NCBI GenBank assembly: GCA_036925085.1
Contig: JAUPFP010000003.1
Coordinates: forward strand, 7,377,479-7,441,478
Source: Brachycybe producta
Lineage: Eukaryota; Arthropoda; Diplopoda; Playtdesmida; Andrognathidae
Direction of reading: 5' to 3'
DNA: 64,000 nucleotides
Shown one piece after another: positions 33,432 through 45,930 of this stretch; the stretch's first letter is position 1; each line of letters starts with the position of its first letter. The position numbers and the translations under genes are program-made. The notes under the pieces are model-generated. The model was not told the origin of the DNA and ran no database searches. It worked only from the letters and a program-made list of their open reading frames with translations.

Positions 33432-35957
33432 ACGCGTGTACACGTTAGCACACGTGTGTACATGCACGTACACGTTTGCACACGTGTGTACATGCACGTA
33501 CACATTTGCATACGTGTGTACATGCACGTACACGTTAGCACACGTGTGTACATGCACGTACACGTTAGCACATGTGTGTACATGCACGTACACGTTAGCA
33601 CATGTGTGTACATGCACGTACACGTTAGCGCACGTGTACATGCACGTACACGTTAGCGCACGTGTGTACATGCACGTACACGTTAGCGCACGTGTACATG
33701 CACGTACATGTTAGCACACGTGTGTACATGCACGTACACGTTAGCGTACGTGTGTACATGCACGTACACGTTAGCGCACACGTGTGTACATGCACGCACA
33801 CGTTAGCGGACATGTGTACATGCACGCACACGTGTACATGCGCGCACACGTTAGCGCACGTGTACATGCACGCACACTTTAGTGCACGTGTACATGCGCG
33901 CACGTGTGCAGGCACACGTACACATTGGCGCACCTGTGCCGACACACGTACACATTGGCGCACGTGTGCAGACACACGTACACATTGGCGCACGTGTGCA
34001 GACACACGTACACGTTAGCGCACGTGTGCAGACACACGTACACATTAGCGCACGTGTGCAGACACGTACACGTTAGCGCACGTGTGCAGACACGTACACG
34101 TTAGCGCACGTGTGCAGACACACGTACACGTTAGCACACGTGTGCAGACACACGTACACGTTAGCGCACGTGTGCAGACACACGTACACGTTAGCGCACA
34201 TGTGCAGACACACACACGTTAGCGCACGTGTGCAGACACACGCACACGTTAGCGCACGTGTGCAGACACACGCACACGTTAGCGCACGTGTGCAGACACA
34301 CGTACACGTTAGTGCACGTGTGCAGATACACGTACACGTTAGCGCACATGTGCAGATACACGTACACGTTAGCGCACGTGTGCAGATACATGTACACGTT
34401 AGCGCACGTGTGCAGATACATGTACACGTTAGCGCACGTGTAGATAAACATACACATTAGCGCACGTGTGTAGATACACGTACACGGTAGCACACGTGTA
34501 GATACACGTACACGGTAGCGCACGTGTGTAGATACACGTACACGGTAGCACACGTGTGTAGATACACGTACACGGTAGCACACGTGTGTAGATACACGTA
34601 CACATTAGCACACGTGTGTAGATACACGTACACGTTAGCACACGTTTGTAGATACACGTACACGTTAGCGCATCTTTGTAGATACACGTACACGTTAGCG
34701 CACGTTTGTAGATACACGTACACGTTAGCGTACATGTGAACATGCATGTCACATTAGAACGTGCATGTACACACGTGCTAACGTGTACGCGCATGTACAC
34801 ACGTGTGCCAACGTGTGCTAACGTGTACGTGCATGTACACACGTGTGCCAACGTGTACGCTCATGTACACACGTGTGCCAATGTGTACGCTCATGTACAC
34901 ACGTGTGCCAATGTGTACGCTCATGTACACACGCGTGCCAATGTGTACGTGCATGTACACACGTGTGCCAACGTGTACGCGCATGTACACACGTGTGCCA
35001 ACGTGTACGTGCATGTACACACGTGTGCCAACGTGTACGTGCATGTACACACATGTGCCAACATGTACGTGCATGTACGCACGTGTGCCAACGTGTGCCA
35101 ACGTGTACGCTCATGTACACACGTGTGCCAACGTGTACGCACATGTACACACGTGTGCCAACGTGTACGCTCATGTACACACGTGTGCCAATGTGTATGC
35201 ACATGTACACACGTGTGCCAACGTGTACGCACATGTACACACGTGTGCCAACGTGTACGCTCATGTACACACGTGTGCCAACGTGTACGCACATGTACAC
35301 ACGTGTGCCAACGTGTACGCACATGTACACACGTGTGTCAACGTGTACGCGCATGTACATACGTGTGCCAACGTGTACGCTCATGTACACACGTCTGCCA
35401 ACGTGTACGCGTATGTACACACGTGTGCCAACGTGTACGCTCATGTACACACGTCTGCCAACGTGTACGCGCATGTACACCCGTCTGCCAACGTGTACGC
35501 GCATGTACACACGTTTATGCGCATGTACACACGTGTGCGCGCATGTACACACGTGTGCGCGCATGTACACACGTGTGCCAACGTGTACGTGCATGTACAC
35601 ACGTGTGCCAACGTGTATGCACATGTACACACGTGTGCCAACATGTACGCTCATGTACACACATGTGCCAACGTGTACTCTCATGTACACACGTGTGCCA
35701 ACGTGTACGCTCATGTACACACGTGTGCCAACGTGTACGCGCATGTACAAACATGTGTCAACGTACGCGCATGTACACACGTGTGCCAACGTGTACGCTC
35801 ATGTACACACATGTGCCAACGTGTACGTGCATGTACACACGTCTGTCAATGTGTACGCGCATGTACACACATGTACGCATATGTACACACGTGTGCCAAG
35901 GTGTATGCGCATGTACACACGTGTGCCAAGGTGTACACACATGTAAACACGTGTGCT
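33432..35957. repeat. Inverted 30-bp CACGTG array
   Basis: About 80 units of roughly 30 bp. From 33432 to about 34741 they read CACGTACACGTTAGC-CACGTG. From about 34750 to 35957 they read the reverse complement (GTGTGCCAACGTGTACGC-CATGTACAC). The array thus reverses orientation near 34745. Homogeneous sub-blocks are visible on the left: GTGTACATGCACG, then GTGCAGACACACG, GTGCAGATACACG and GTAGATACACG. Most of each unit alternates purine and pyrimidine. Long open frames in all directions follow from a unit length divisible by 3. Confidence 0.93.
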
Positions 35958-36698
35958 GACCACGTTGCAGCTATCAGATTTGAAATCAGTCAAGCAGTTT
36001 TTAAGTTACTAGGAAAACCTACTTCACAAGTAAAGGTTATGGTGGTTAACTGTAGGAGTCTACGAAACAAAGTTCCTGAGTTCATTGCGGCAGTTGAGGA
36101 GACTGGTTGCAATATAAATCTTGGCACAGAGTCATGGCTTGATGATACTGTTAACAATGGGGAAATATTTCCAGATGGTTTCACAGTGTATCGTAGAGAA
36201 AGGGTTGGTCATTCTGGGGGTGGGGTTTTCATAGCTATTTCACAAATATTTCATAGTTGCAGGGAAACACGTTTTGAAACAGACTGTGAAATAGTATGTT
36301 GTAGTTTAAGGCTAAAGAATGGTAAAAAAGTGTGTTTATATTCTTTCTATCGGCCACCGGGATCCTCCATAGCAGATATCACTAATGTAAGAACTTCTTT
36401 AGACACTTTTCATAATAAATGCCATAGCCCAACGATTATTTTAGGAGGTGATGTAAATTTTCCAAACATCAACTGGGAAATGCATACGGTGATCAGTGGC
36501 AGTGACAGGTCATTAGCAGTTTCATTTTTAGATAGTATGAATACTTACTCTATGAAACAGGTTGTAACTAAACGGACCAGAAACAACAAAATTCTTGATG
36601 TTGTACTGACTAATAGTCTGGAGTTATTATCAGGGGAAATTAATGATCATCAGATGGTCTTATGTGGTGTGGAAAAAAATCTGAGGTTAAATGAGTAG
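35958..36698 (+). pseudogene. LINE endonuclease domain
   Basis: From about 36030 the frame reads VKVMVVNCRSLRNKVPEF, TESWLDDTVNNGE, GGGVFIAI, FYRPPGSS, GGDVNFPNINW and NNKILDVVLT, ending near DHQMV. This is the order of motifs of an apurinic-type (APE) endonuclease of a CR1/Jockey-group non-LTR retrotransposon, which nicks target DNA for reverse transcription. The frame is open upstream through the CACGTG array without an obvious start codon of its own, and stops at TAG 36696-36698. No ORF1 is visible. Confidence 0.85.
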
Positions 36699-38060
36699 TG
36701 TTTCTTTTTAACAAATGTAATTGGGATGGTTTTAAGTCACATTTGATAGATAATATTCATAAATTTAAAGGACGTTTTCATCCTCAAAATGTGAATTTGA
36801 ATTGATCACGATTAGTTAGGGACTGTGCCACACCACTATGATACACTAGCAAAGTTAAAAGGGCTCTTTATAAGCAATGCTTATGGAGAAATAGGGCTAG
36901 AAATCACTCAAAATTAGTGAATTCCAATGAATTCTGTATTGCATTAACAGCAGCAAAATAGGAAATCTTGTTAGCTCATGACAATTTTAAAACAAAAACG
37001 TTTGGAGAATGGTTAAAAATGGACCCAAAATTATTTTGGCATTACATTAAGAACTCTAGGCGAAGTAGAGAATCTATTCCTTCTCTGGTTGACACAAATG
37101 GGAAGCTTGTTTCAGATCCAGTAGGGAAAGCTACCTTATTAAATGAACTATACAAGAAGGTCTTCACAGAGGGTTTTCTTTCAACATCTCTTTGTATAGA
37201 TCAAATTGTAATAACTGCAGATGGGATAGTCAAGCAACTTCTAAAATTAGACTCAAATAAAAGCTGTGGTCCAGATGGGATGTATGCTATCATTTTAAAA
37301 AAATCTTTCACAAGAGTTGGGTCCATACCTTCAGTTAATTTTTCAACCGAGTTTAGATGTACAAGCATTGTACCAGATATGTGGAAATTAGCTAACATTA
37401 GTCCAATTTTTAAATCAGGAGACAAGTCTCAGGTAACTAATTATAGACCCATGTCTTTAACCTCGATAGTTTGCAAGGTCCTTGAACATATATATTCCTC
37501 CTCAATGAATTTTCTTATGAAAAACAATCTTTTGTGTGATAACCAGCATGGGTTTCTTTGGGGGCATTCATGTGAAACCCAGCTTATTCTTTTAGTTGAT
37601 GACCTTCAGAAAATTTTAGACAAAGGTAGTCAGATAGATTTGGTTTTCTCTTGATCCCTGCAAGGCATTTGACACAGTTTCTCACTCAAAACTAAGGACA
37701 AAAATTAGTGGGTATGGATTGGGTGAACAGGTGTATAAATGGGTGCATTCTTTTTTGAGTGATAGGAAACAAAGGGTTCTTGCAGGTGGGTCTGAATCTG
37801 ACTGGATAAGGGTTACATCAGGTGTTCCTCAGGGTAGTGTGTTGGGTCCGCTTCTGTTTCTTTTATATATCAATGACCTCAGCAGTCAAGTTAGCAGCAA
37901 TTGCCGGCTATTTGCAGATGATACAATAACTTATCGTGAGGTTACCTCTGACAATGATTGCCATATTTTTGATAGTGACTTGAAAGCAATAGAGGCATGT
38001 TCTAAATTGCAACTTCAACTTAATAAGGAAAAATGTTGTTCTAATGAGGGTAGTTAGCGG
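36699..38060 (+). pseudogene. LINE reverse transcriptase domain, frameshifted
   Basis: The linker 36699-36967 is closed by stops. From 36968 the frame reads through KSCGPDGMYA, ANISPIFKSGDKSQVTNYRP, SLTSIVCKVLEHI and QHGF to TGA at 37652. A one-base shift then leads into CKAFDTVSH, SGVPQGSVLGPLLFLLYIND and CRLFADDT, the RT catalytic box (first Asp in the AFD stretch, two in ADD). The end is at TAG 38056-38058. With at least two frame breaks the protein is not functional. Confidence 0.9.
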
Positions 38061-38893
38061 AAGGAATCCAATAATCATTCTATATAGAATAGGGGCCATT
38101 CCACTTAATAACATAGATTCTTATAAATATTTGGGAGTAAGGATTACAGCTAAACTTTCTTGGAAGCTGCATGTCTAACAAATTATTTCCAAGTCTATGC
38201 AGATGCTACGGTTTAGTCAACACACTCTAAGAAGGTGTCCCAGGGAGGTAAAATGTATAGCATATCAATCATTAGTGAGTCCCCATCTAGAATACTGCAG
38301 CTCCATGTGGAATCCCTGCACTGCAGACTTAGCTCACTCCATAGAAATGGTCCAACACAGGGCTGCTAGGTTTGTTTGTGGTAAATATGGATATGCCGAC
38401 AGTGTAACTAAAATGCTTTCAGAGCTTGGTTGGGATAGTTTACTTGCAAGACGTTCAGATTTTAGTCTTAATATCTTTAATCGAATGCTTGAAGGCTCTT
38501 GCCCTAAACCTACTTCAAGTAAACTTTGCAGGGTAGAGGTGACCACTCTAACAAAGTTGGAAAGATTTTTGCATGAACAGATTCTTATTACTGGTCATTT
38601 GTCCCTAGGGCGATTCGACAATGGAACTCGCTTTCTGGGAATTGTGTGCAGGAAAAACGTATTTTATGGGAGTCATAATTCTGTTTTGTTTTGACAATGC
38701 ATTTTTTGCAGCATTAAAAAATATTGAAATTGTTGTTGGGTTTATATCAATGGGGTTTTATATTTTCTGGTTTTGACAATGCATTTTCTATGCTGCACTT
38801 GGACTCTTGTCAATCTGCCATAGGCCGTTATGGCTGCTTGCAGAGTAATTTTTCAAATTCAAATTCAAATAAGATCTTAATAAAAAAACATTT
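38061..38893 (+). mobile_element. LINE C-terminal region and 3' end
   Basis: The continuation carries the C-terminal words typical of this LINE group (HLEYCSSMWNP, IEMVQHRAARFVCGKYGYA, SELGWDSLLARRSDFSLNIF) up to about 38692. A 3' untranslated part follows that ends with short direct repeats of ATTCAAATTCAAAT near 38855-38870. The truncated copy at 14179-14602 has the same 3' end up to about 14602. Confidence 0.85.
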
Positions 38894-39246
38894 TAGCTCA
38901 TTTTAGATAGACAGTCTCATCTTAGTTGTCGTACAGGTAAAAAAACGCAATACTATCATAATAAAAAATCACATGAAATCATTTTCAGCTTGATAATATA
39001 ATACTGTGATGGATTTCAACTTGGCAAAAAGGTTTTATGTGAAAGAAATTGGATATTGTTGCTTAACTGATAAGCAACCAAATAATGTTTTTATTCAACT
39101 TCCAAATCTTTATGATTTGGATTTAAGATTCAGAGATTATAAAAGAATGCATTGTTACTAAACATATACATGGTCTAAAATATGAAAATTATTCTAATGA
39201 TCTAGATATAACATTTCTTAATATCATTCTTCAAAGTTTATATTAT
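38894..39246. other. USP30 intron, nothing recognised
   Basis: AT-rich DNA between the LINE 3' end and the LTR element at 39251. Confidence 0.4.
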
Positions 39247-39250
39247 ATAG

Positions 39251-40080
39251 TGAGACGATAAGACCAGCAGCGATTGTGGCTCTTTTAATTTTTCCTGGAT
39301 TGTTTGTTTTTGTTTTGGATTGGCATAGAATTTTGTCAACCCTCTGTACTGTCGTACAAAGGTTTGACCTAGTTATGTCAGCTGACGATGCCATTTTCCT
39401 GCCATGGGTCACCTCACGGGGCTTGGGTCCTTTTTCCTCCAAGTCCCACCCCTTAATACAAAGAGATCATCCTGATAAGCAGTAGCATCATGTCTGAGGG
39501 GTTGTGTTTTTTTTCTTGAAATTGGTTTTAATTAGGGGTGAATCATCTTTAAGATTTTGAATGACCATTAATTAATTACTCTGATTGGTGAATTTGTTTT
39601 TTTTTTGTTTTTGCCCAATCAGAGGATACTGAGAAAGTATTCTCAGTATCCTTTTTTTGGGTATAAAAAGGCCGTGTTTTTTATATTTATCTAGCATTCT
39701 GTAAACAGATAATCTATGCCTGGCTTGGGATAGATATCAATGGAAATAATTGTAAATAAACTATTATTATGCTTAAAAATTGCCAAGTCTTATTTTTTAT
39801 ACTTATTGGATAGAACGAAAGTTATAGTAATTCATCATCTAGAACTGACAACCCAGAGATCACTGAGGACAACACGATCAACCAGCTTTTAATTGGGCGA
39901 AAGCCCGAGGGGTACCAGACAGCGAAAGATCCTTGAAACTGTAAAAGTGCTTAAGGCAGAACGTGAGAGGAAACGGAAAAAGGATTAATTTGTTCTCTTC
40001 CTCACAAACCAGGATAGAATAAGCAGCATAGCTAACCGCTTTTTGGTACATTCTATCCACCCCAAAGGTGGTTAGTTAAA
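39251..40080 (+). mobile_element. 5' LTR of the 39251-44695 element
   Basis: 830 bp, starting TGAGACGATAAGACC and ending GTTAGTTAAA (last CA mutated). TSD ATAG is at 39247-39250. A hairpin-like GATACTGAG-AAAGTATTCTCAGTATCC and TATAAAAAGG at about 39662 mark the promoter. AATAAA lies near 39757. It lacks about 30 bp present in the 3' LTR near 44447. Confidence 0.87.
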
Positions 40081-43000
40081 ACTTGGTGGAGGCTCCGGGC
40101 ACTGAACACTGAACTGGTTCGTCAAATCTTGGGTGACAAACAAAGCGAAAAAAGGGGGGTTCAACCAGCGACAATGAATCAATTGAACCCAGGCACAAGC
40201 CTGGTCCAGATGGAACAAGGACGTGGACACCAGACCTAGGACCTATGCCGTACCATGAGAAGAATACACTACATCCATGACAGAGATTCCCAAAATACGA
40301 AGGCGACGAGAACATCCTTCTCTACATAGAAGAATTCGAAGACATCGCTACCGCACATAACTGAAACTCCCTGTAGCGATGCAGTCACTTCACAAGGCTC
40401 TTATGGAAGCATGCAATAAAATGGCTCGCACACTTCCGCTCTGCTTATGAAGATGAAGAAATCACCTGGTTGATTATGAAGAAGGGAATCATCGCCAAAT
40501 TCCTCCTACCAGACCAAAAAGTCCGCATGAATCAAGAGTTCATTGAGAGGCACCAGCAAGACCACAAAACTTTCAGGGTCTGTGTGCTGAAAAAGATGCA
40601 GAATTGTATCAGCGGATTCATCCAAATGATGATGAATCGTTGCTCATAGCTACGCTCAGGAAGTCTGCTACCAGCACTTTGAAAACATCTGTATGGGGCA
40701 CCAAAAATCGGTTCCATGAGTTCATTTGTTTCACTACTCAAACTGACAGTGAACTTGTGGATGAGAAGGAATTGGTTTACAAGACATTGGCTGGGACTAC
40801 AACCAAAGCGGGCACAAGCCAGCCGAATCAAGAAAGTCAAGCAAACCAACAGTCAACCTAAGGCATCAAGCGGACAAGAAGTCAAACCAGCCTGAAAAGG
40901 CTGACAACAAAAGACCGAAACAAACTAACCAGGAACATCAAAACAGACAAAAAACTCCTTGAAATAAACCCCAGGGGCCACTCATCTTCTACTAAAATTG
41001 GAAGGCGGGCCACGTGGGACTGTTTGCCCAAATCCTGCGAGACCAAAACCGGAACAAAGAAGGAGTGTAGCTGCGGCTACACCGACACCTGTAAACAGAA
41101 TCGATGAACCGTTGGAAACGACGGCAATGAAATTTTCTGACTGTCGAGGTTGACGAAATTCACATCTTACCGAATGTTATGAAGATGGCGCCTGTAAACG
41201 TTAATGGCATGATGCACTGTTTTCATATGGAAAATCTAACTGAGGAGGCTTTAAACTTCTAGGGGTGCCACTCAGTGCCAGTGTAGTGATGCCCAGACGA
41301 AACAACTAAGGAAAAGGATAACGGAAGGAACGAAGTCAACTTGGAGAGTCATCAAGAAGTCCAAGCTGTAATTCGGCAACAAAAGGAAGTCTCCGAGCTA
41401 CCACGCGTTATGTGCATCGAGGTTCGACAGGAGGGATCTATAGGAGAGCCCAAAGACCAGTGCGAAAATGACCGACATATGGCGGCTGCAAAGATACAAA
41501 AGGAAAGCCATGCTGTAGCCCGACAAGAAGCCTCAACAAGACTGACATCGCAAAAAGAAATTGCAGTTGGAATATAAAGTCGTACCATTTAAGGGAGAGG
41601 TCAACTCAAGAAGCCACTGCAAAGTGGGGCCGTCAAGGGAACAGAAGCCCTTAAGGGAACAGAAGTTAGTGAAATTTAGGAGTAGCTGCTCCTGTAAAAG
41701 AACAAAAAGGGAACATTGCGACTGGTCTCAAAAGTTGTCGTATTCAAGAGGGATACCAACCTACGGTGCCACTGCAAAGTGGGCTCATCGAAACATCTAA
41801 GGTGGATGTCATGATGCAGTCCATGGGGAATCAGGTTACAGTGAAGCTAGGAGTAGCTGCTCCTGATATGGGGAAAAGAGGAACATCTTCAAGGAGAAGA
41901 CGCTTCAAAAAGGAAAATAGAATATGTTCCAAGGTGGAACTATGGAGGAACATCCTTATAGGGAAAGTGTCAGGGAGGCACAAAATACAATCAGGGTGAT
42001 TGTCAAAAACAAAAAGAAAATAAGGACAGGGTGTCCGAGAGGAAATTAAGGGAAAAGACATGCGGGATGGCCAAAAATATCTCTAGGGAAGAGACATCTG
42101 CAGCCCCCGTGTGCAAACACATGGTGAAATTTCAATTTAGAACATTAAAACTCAATTGAATTCGAAAAAAGAACAATTTGGCGTTAAAATCCCATCAAAC
42201 GATGAAATAACATCCAAATTGTTTAAAGGAAGGGTTAAAATTCAAATTTGCCGCTATACAGAGCGCCGCATGGTGGGAAAAAAAGTGAAAGTTTTCTGAT
42301 AGAGGCTCCTCTCACTTCCGGCCGGAGATTGAATTTGAGAGCTCCACAGGTTCACGTGAGAGGTCGATTGCCATTTTGGACGCTACTTTTAAACAAGACT
42401 GCAAAGACAAGTTGCATTTCGTGTTTAAAAAAAAAGATTGTCAGCGCCCAAACTGTGAAGTTTCGGAAAGGCCATGTCGAACTCAATGGGGATAAGCAAT
42501 CTGAAGATGAGAGAAAGCCCGCCACTCGCCAGCGGCGAGCAATCCCGCTCGGGCACAACGAGAAAAGTTCAACAATGAGAGGCCCAGGGACCCAAGACGC
42601 CAGGAAGATGTCACCAGGAGAAGGCCTCAAGTGGAACAAAGAACAGTCAAGGAAAAAACCTGATAGGTTTGAGACGGCCTGTGTCCAGCCACTTCGTCAT
42701 CCACATGTACCTGGACAGGCCAGGAAAGGACAAGGTGCCACCAAGAGGAGGCAACATAGAGACATCATCTTTGCGGGAGAACGTGTCCACCCAAGCTTAT
42801 CAGTGCCTGAACCAGTCACGGGAGTGATCCCGAAGGTCTCATTGCTGCCACCCCGCAGCCTAGGGAGAAATCCCTCAGCCAGATCTTTGAGGTGGTCCTC
42901 TCATCGATGATGGCAACATTGATACCTAGTGGCTGGTGGCCACCAAAACGTTGTCCATCATCGATTAAGGGAGCAGGACGGGAATGCACATCTGGCTGCC

Positions 43001-43840
43001 CAGCAGTTGGATTTTATGGAGTCGTTGGTCTTGGGAGCGATCCCAAGATCTCATGTCGTACCACTTAGGATGTTGGAGGATCACACCATCTTATCTACGG
43101 AGGCAGAGCCTGGAGCCAGAGACCAAGGAGGCCACTTGGAACCGGACCATTAGCTGCAGACCAAGAAACGAAAATCAGATCAACGTGGACCAGTTCCAAC
43201 CCACGCCAAAGAACCCGGAGGAACAGGACGACGATGAGGTATATTTTTAAAAGTTGTTTTATTTTGGGATTAAGGGATAAGGGGATTAATAAATTTCTTT
43301 CGGGAATGAATTTAATTTTTAAAATTATTTTGGGGGTTACGAGAAATAAGGGATTTCTTTTGGGATTTCTTAATGGTTACATTAACGTTTTTTTAAATCA
43401 AGTTTTTTTTAGGGAATTAACGGGTTATGAACTGTTTTTTGGAGAAAATTAATTTTCTATAAACCGTTTCTCTTTTTGCTAAGTCAAGTTTTCTTTTAGG
43501 GTTTAAAAGGGTTTTAACTCTTGTGTTTTGTAGTCAATTTTAAAAAGGGTTTTCATTTTTGTAGATTAATTTCACTTACTTTAAAAATTATTTTGGGTGT
43601 GTTCTAGTCGAACGAAATTAAAAATTAAATAGGGAAAAATCTTGCTGTGATCAAATTGGTGATAATGAAACATGTGATATTTTAATTATAGGAATATTGT
43701 TTTCAGCTTTTTGAGAATTTTATTATTGTTATTTTTGGTATGCAAAGTGCAATTTTTCAAATGGTTTTTTTTATAATATGACTTAATGCGGCTGTTTATC
43801 AGGGTGAAGTTCAGGGACGAACTTCAGGCTTAGTTGGGGG
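40081..43840 (+). pseudogene. Interior of LTR element without recognisable pol
   Basis: It begins with primer-binding-like TGGTGGAGGCTCCGGG at 40084. Gag-like remains follow: an open frame at 40604-40861 (RIHPNDDESLLIATLRKSA) and, near 41005-41040, a damaged zinc knuckle where GHVG is still readable. Later open stretches (41341-41577 and 42248-42910) are rich in Gln, Lys, Arg and Glu and match nothing I know. No RT, RNase H or integrase motif is seen in 3.76 kb. The element therefore looks non-autonomous or internally deleted, mobilised in trans. Confidence 0.65.
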
Positions 43841-44695
43841 TGAGACAATAAGACCAGGAGTGATCCTGGCTCGTTTAATTTTTCCTGGATCATTAGTTTT
43901 TGTTTTGGATTGGCATAGAACTTTGTCAACCCTCTGTACTATCAAACAGAGGTTTGACCTAGTTCTATCAGCTGACGATGCCAATATCGTGCCTAGGGTC
44001 ACCTCACGGGGCTTGGGTTTTTTTTCCTCCCAGTCCCACACCTAAATACAAAAATATCGTCCTGATAAGCAGTAGCATTAAGTCTATGGGGTTGTGTTTT
44101 TCTCTTGAAATTGGTTTTAATTAGGAATGATTCATTCCTAAGATTTTGGATGGCCATTAATCAAGTACTCTGGTCAATTTGGGTTTTATTTTACTTTTTG
44201 CCCAATCAGAGGATACTGAGAATGTGTTCTCAGTATCCTCTTTTTGGGTATAAAAAGGCCATGTTTTTTATGTTTATAAAGCATTCTGTAAACAGAGAAT
44301 CTATGCCCGACTTGGGATAGATATCGATGGAAATAATTGTAAATAAACTGTTATTATGCTTAAAAATTGCCAAGTCTTATTTTTTATACTTATTGGATAG
44401 AACGACAGTTCTAATAATTCATCATCTAGAACTGTCAACCCAGGTGTAAACCTGGATCATCACTACTAGATGAGATCACTGAGGACAACACGATCAACCA
44501 GCATTTAATAGGGCGAAAGCCCGAGGGGTAGCAGACAGCAGAAGATCCTTAAAACTGTAAAAGTTCTTAAGGTGGAACTTGAGAGGAAATGGAAAAGGGA
44601 TTAATTTGTTCTGTTCCTCCCGAACTAGGATAGAATAAGCGGCATAACCAACCACTTTTGGTACATTCTATCCACACCAAAGGTGGTTCGTTACA
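43841..44695 (+). mobile_element. 3' LTR of the 39251-44695 element
   Basis: 855 bp, TGAGACAATAAGACC to GGTTCGTTACA, followed by TSD ATAG (44696-44699). It aligns with the 5' LTR along its length, with many substitutions and a roughly 30-bp extra segment (GTGTAAACCTGGATCATC, about 44442-44473). The element is clearly older than the gypsy copy next to it. Confidence 0.9.
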
Positions 44696-44699
44696 ATAG

Positions 44700-45014
44700 T
44701 ATACTGGAAAAATAAGAATGCAGTATTTGCCTATAAGGGTGGAAATATAGAAAATAATGTACTATCTGCATTAAAAAGACCATGTGCAAATCTAAAAAAA
44801 AACTAGGGTTAAATAAAAAATATGAAGACCTTTCAGAATCTTTTGGTATACAAGAAACTGATTATTCTTGCTCAAGGCATACTGAGTGGAAAGATCGTCA
44901 TGTGCACTGTGCAAAGAACAAATCTTTCATATTTGGACTATGGGTGCAGAAGCAGAAGAAAATGGTGTACATATAGTTTGTATTTCATCAACATTAGAAT
45001 GTTATACAGTATGG
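44700..45014. other. Short spacer between two LTR elements
   Basis: No feature is recognised. The sequence resumes at 57717 after the gypsy insertion. Confidence 0.5.
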
Positions 45015-45018
45015 ATTT

Positions 45019-45849
45019 TGTGACGACCCAGTTCTGCTCCTTGTGGAGTAGAACTAAAATCCCATGTCGTCTGCTAGGCACTTATAAATTGAGTGCCAGG
45101 CAGACGACAAAATGGCCAGCAAGGGTCCCTGTCCTCCCCCAGGTGGAGCAGCCTGGGGGTGTATATAATGGCGGCGGTCATTGTATACTGGACAGTGGAA
45201 TGAGAACCCTTGTTTTTGGTGGATGTGATTGTGTGCTCTCTTCATTGTTTTTCTACAAGTGGCAAGATGGCTGCCACTCCAATTTTGTGGATGGAGGTGA
45301 ATGACCTCTCCTCCTGGCAACAATAGCCAGGAGACTCATCTTTTGTTCATCTATTGTGCATCTCTTTGTTGGCTCTCTGCTGGTAAAATTACCAGCAGAT
45401 ATTGCCTTTTATAGTGAGTGTTTTATTTATTCTATTGCTGAATAAATTATATATTTATTTATTTTCGCTCTCTCAACCACTGTGTCCGTGTCGTTCTTTA
45501 TTTCTAATTGTGGGGAAGTTACCGCGGGGAGGGTGGGGGTTCTTGGCAGGGGTTGCCGCCCACCACCGTCCTGTTGTCGGCATGTTTACCATCGTGTCGG
45601 CCGGTGCTTCGTGCGCGGTTTGTCCACGGTAAGATCCATCGGGGATTTACCGTGGATTCCTCGTCCTGTTCGGCGGTCTTCGTCCGTCAACTTGCGGCGT
45701 GGAGGATCCTCCGATCGGCACTACACGTGGCACGGACGGGTGCAAGAGGAGGGCTGGCCAGCGCTTTGACCCGTCCCAAGGAGGGTCAACGGCGGTAAGT
45801 TAAGTCAAATTTACCGAGGTCATTGTAGCGACCAAGTCGGGTCGTTACA
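45019..45849 (+). mobile_element. Ty3/gypsy 5' LTR
   Basis: 831 bp, TGTGACGACCC to GGGTCGTTACA, preceded by TSD ATTT (45015-45018). TATATAA lies at about 45162, a YY1-like CAAGATGGCTGCC at 45263-45275 and AATAAA at about 45443, giving a clear U3-R-U5 layout. The 3' LTR has the same length and differs at about 11 positions by eye. A GTAAGT donor-like site is at about 45795, near the LTR end. Confidence 0.95.
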
Positions 45850-45851
45850 AT

Positions 45852-45869
45852 TGGTGGAGGCGCCGGGTA
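45852..45869 (+). promoter_or_regulatory. Primer-binding site (PBS)
   Basis: TGGTGGAGGCGCCGGG starts two bases after the 5' LTR. TGG at its start would pair with the CCA end of a tRNA. The elements at 40084 and 4882 have almost the same sequence, so all three may use the same tRNA, which I cannot identify. Confidence 0.75.
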
Positions 45870-45930
45870 GTGCTACCACCAGCCTCTCTTGTGTGGTCGG
45901 TTCGACCGGAGTCGTGTGGTGCCGGTAGGG

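Noticed and set aside
34736-35959. Cys/Thr/Val/His-rich proteins of up to 400 codons
   Set aside because: They arise from the CACGTG array in several frames on both strands at once.
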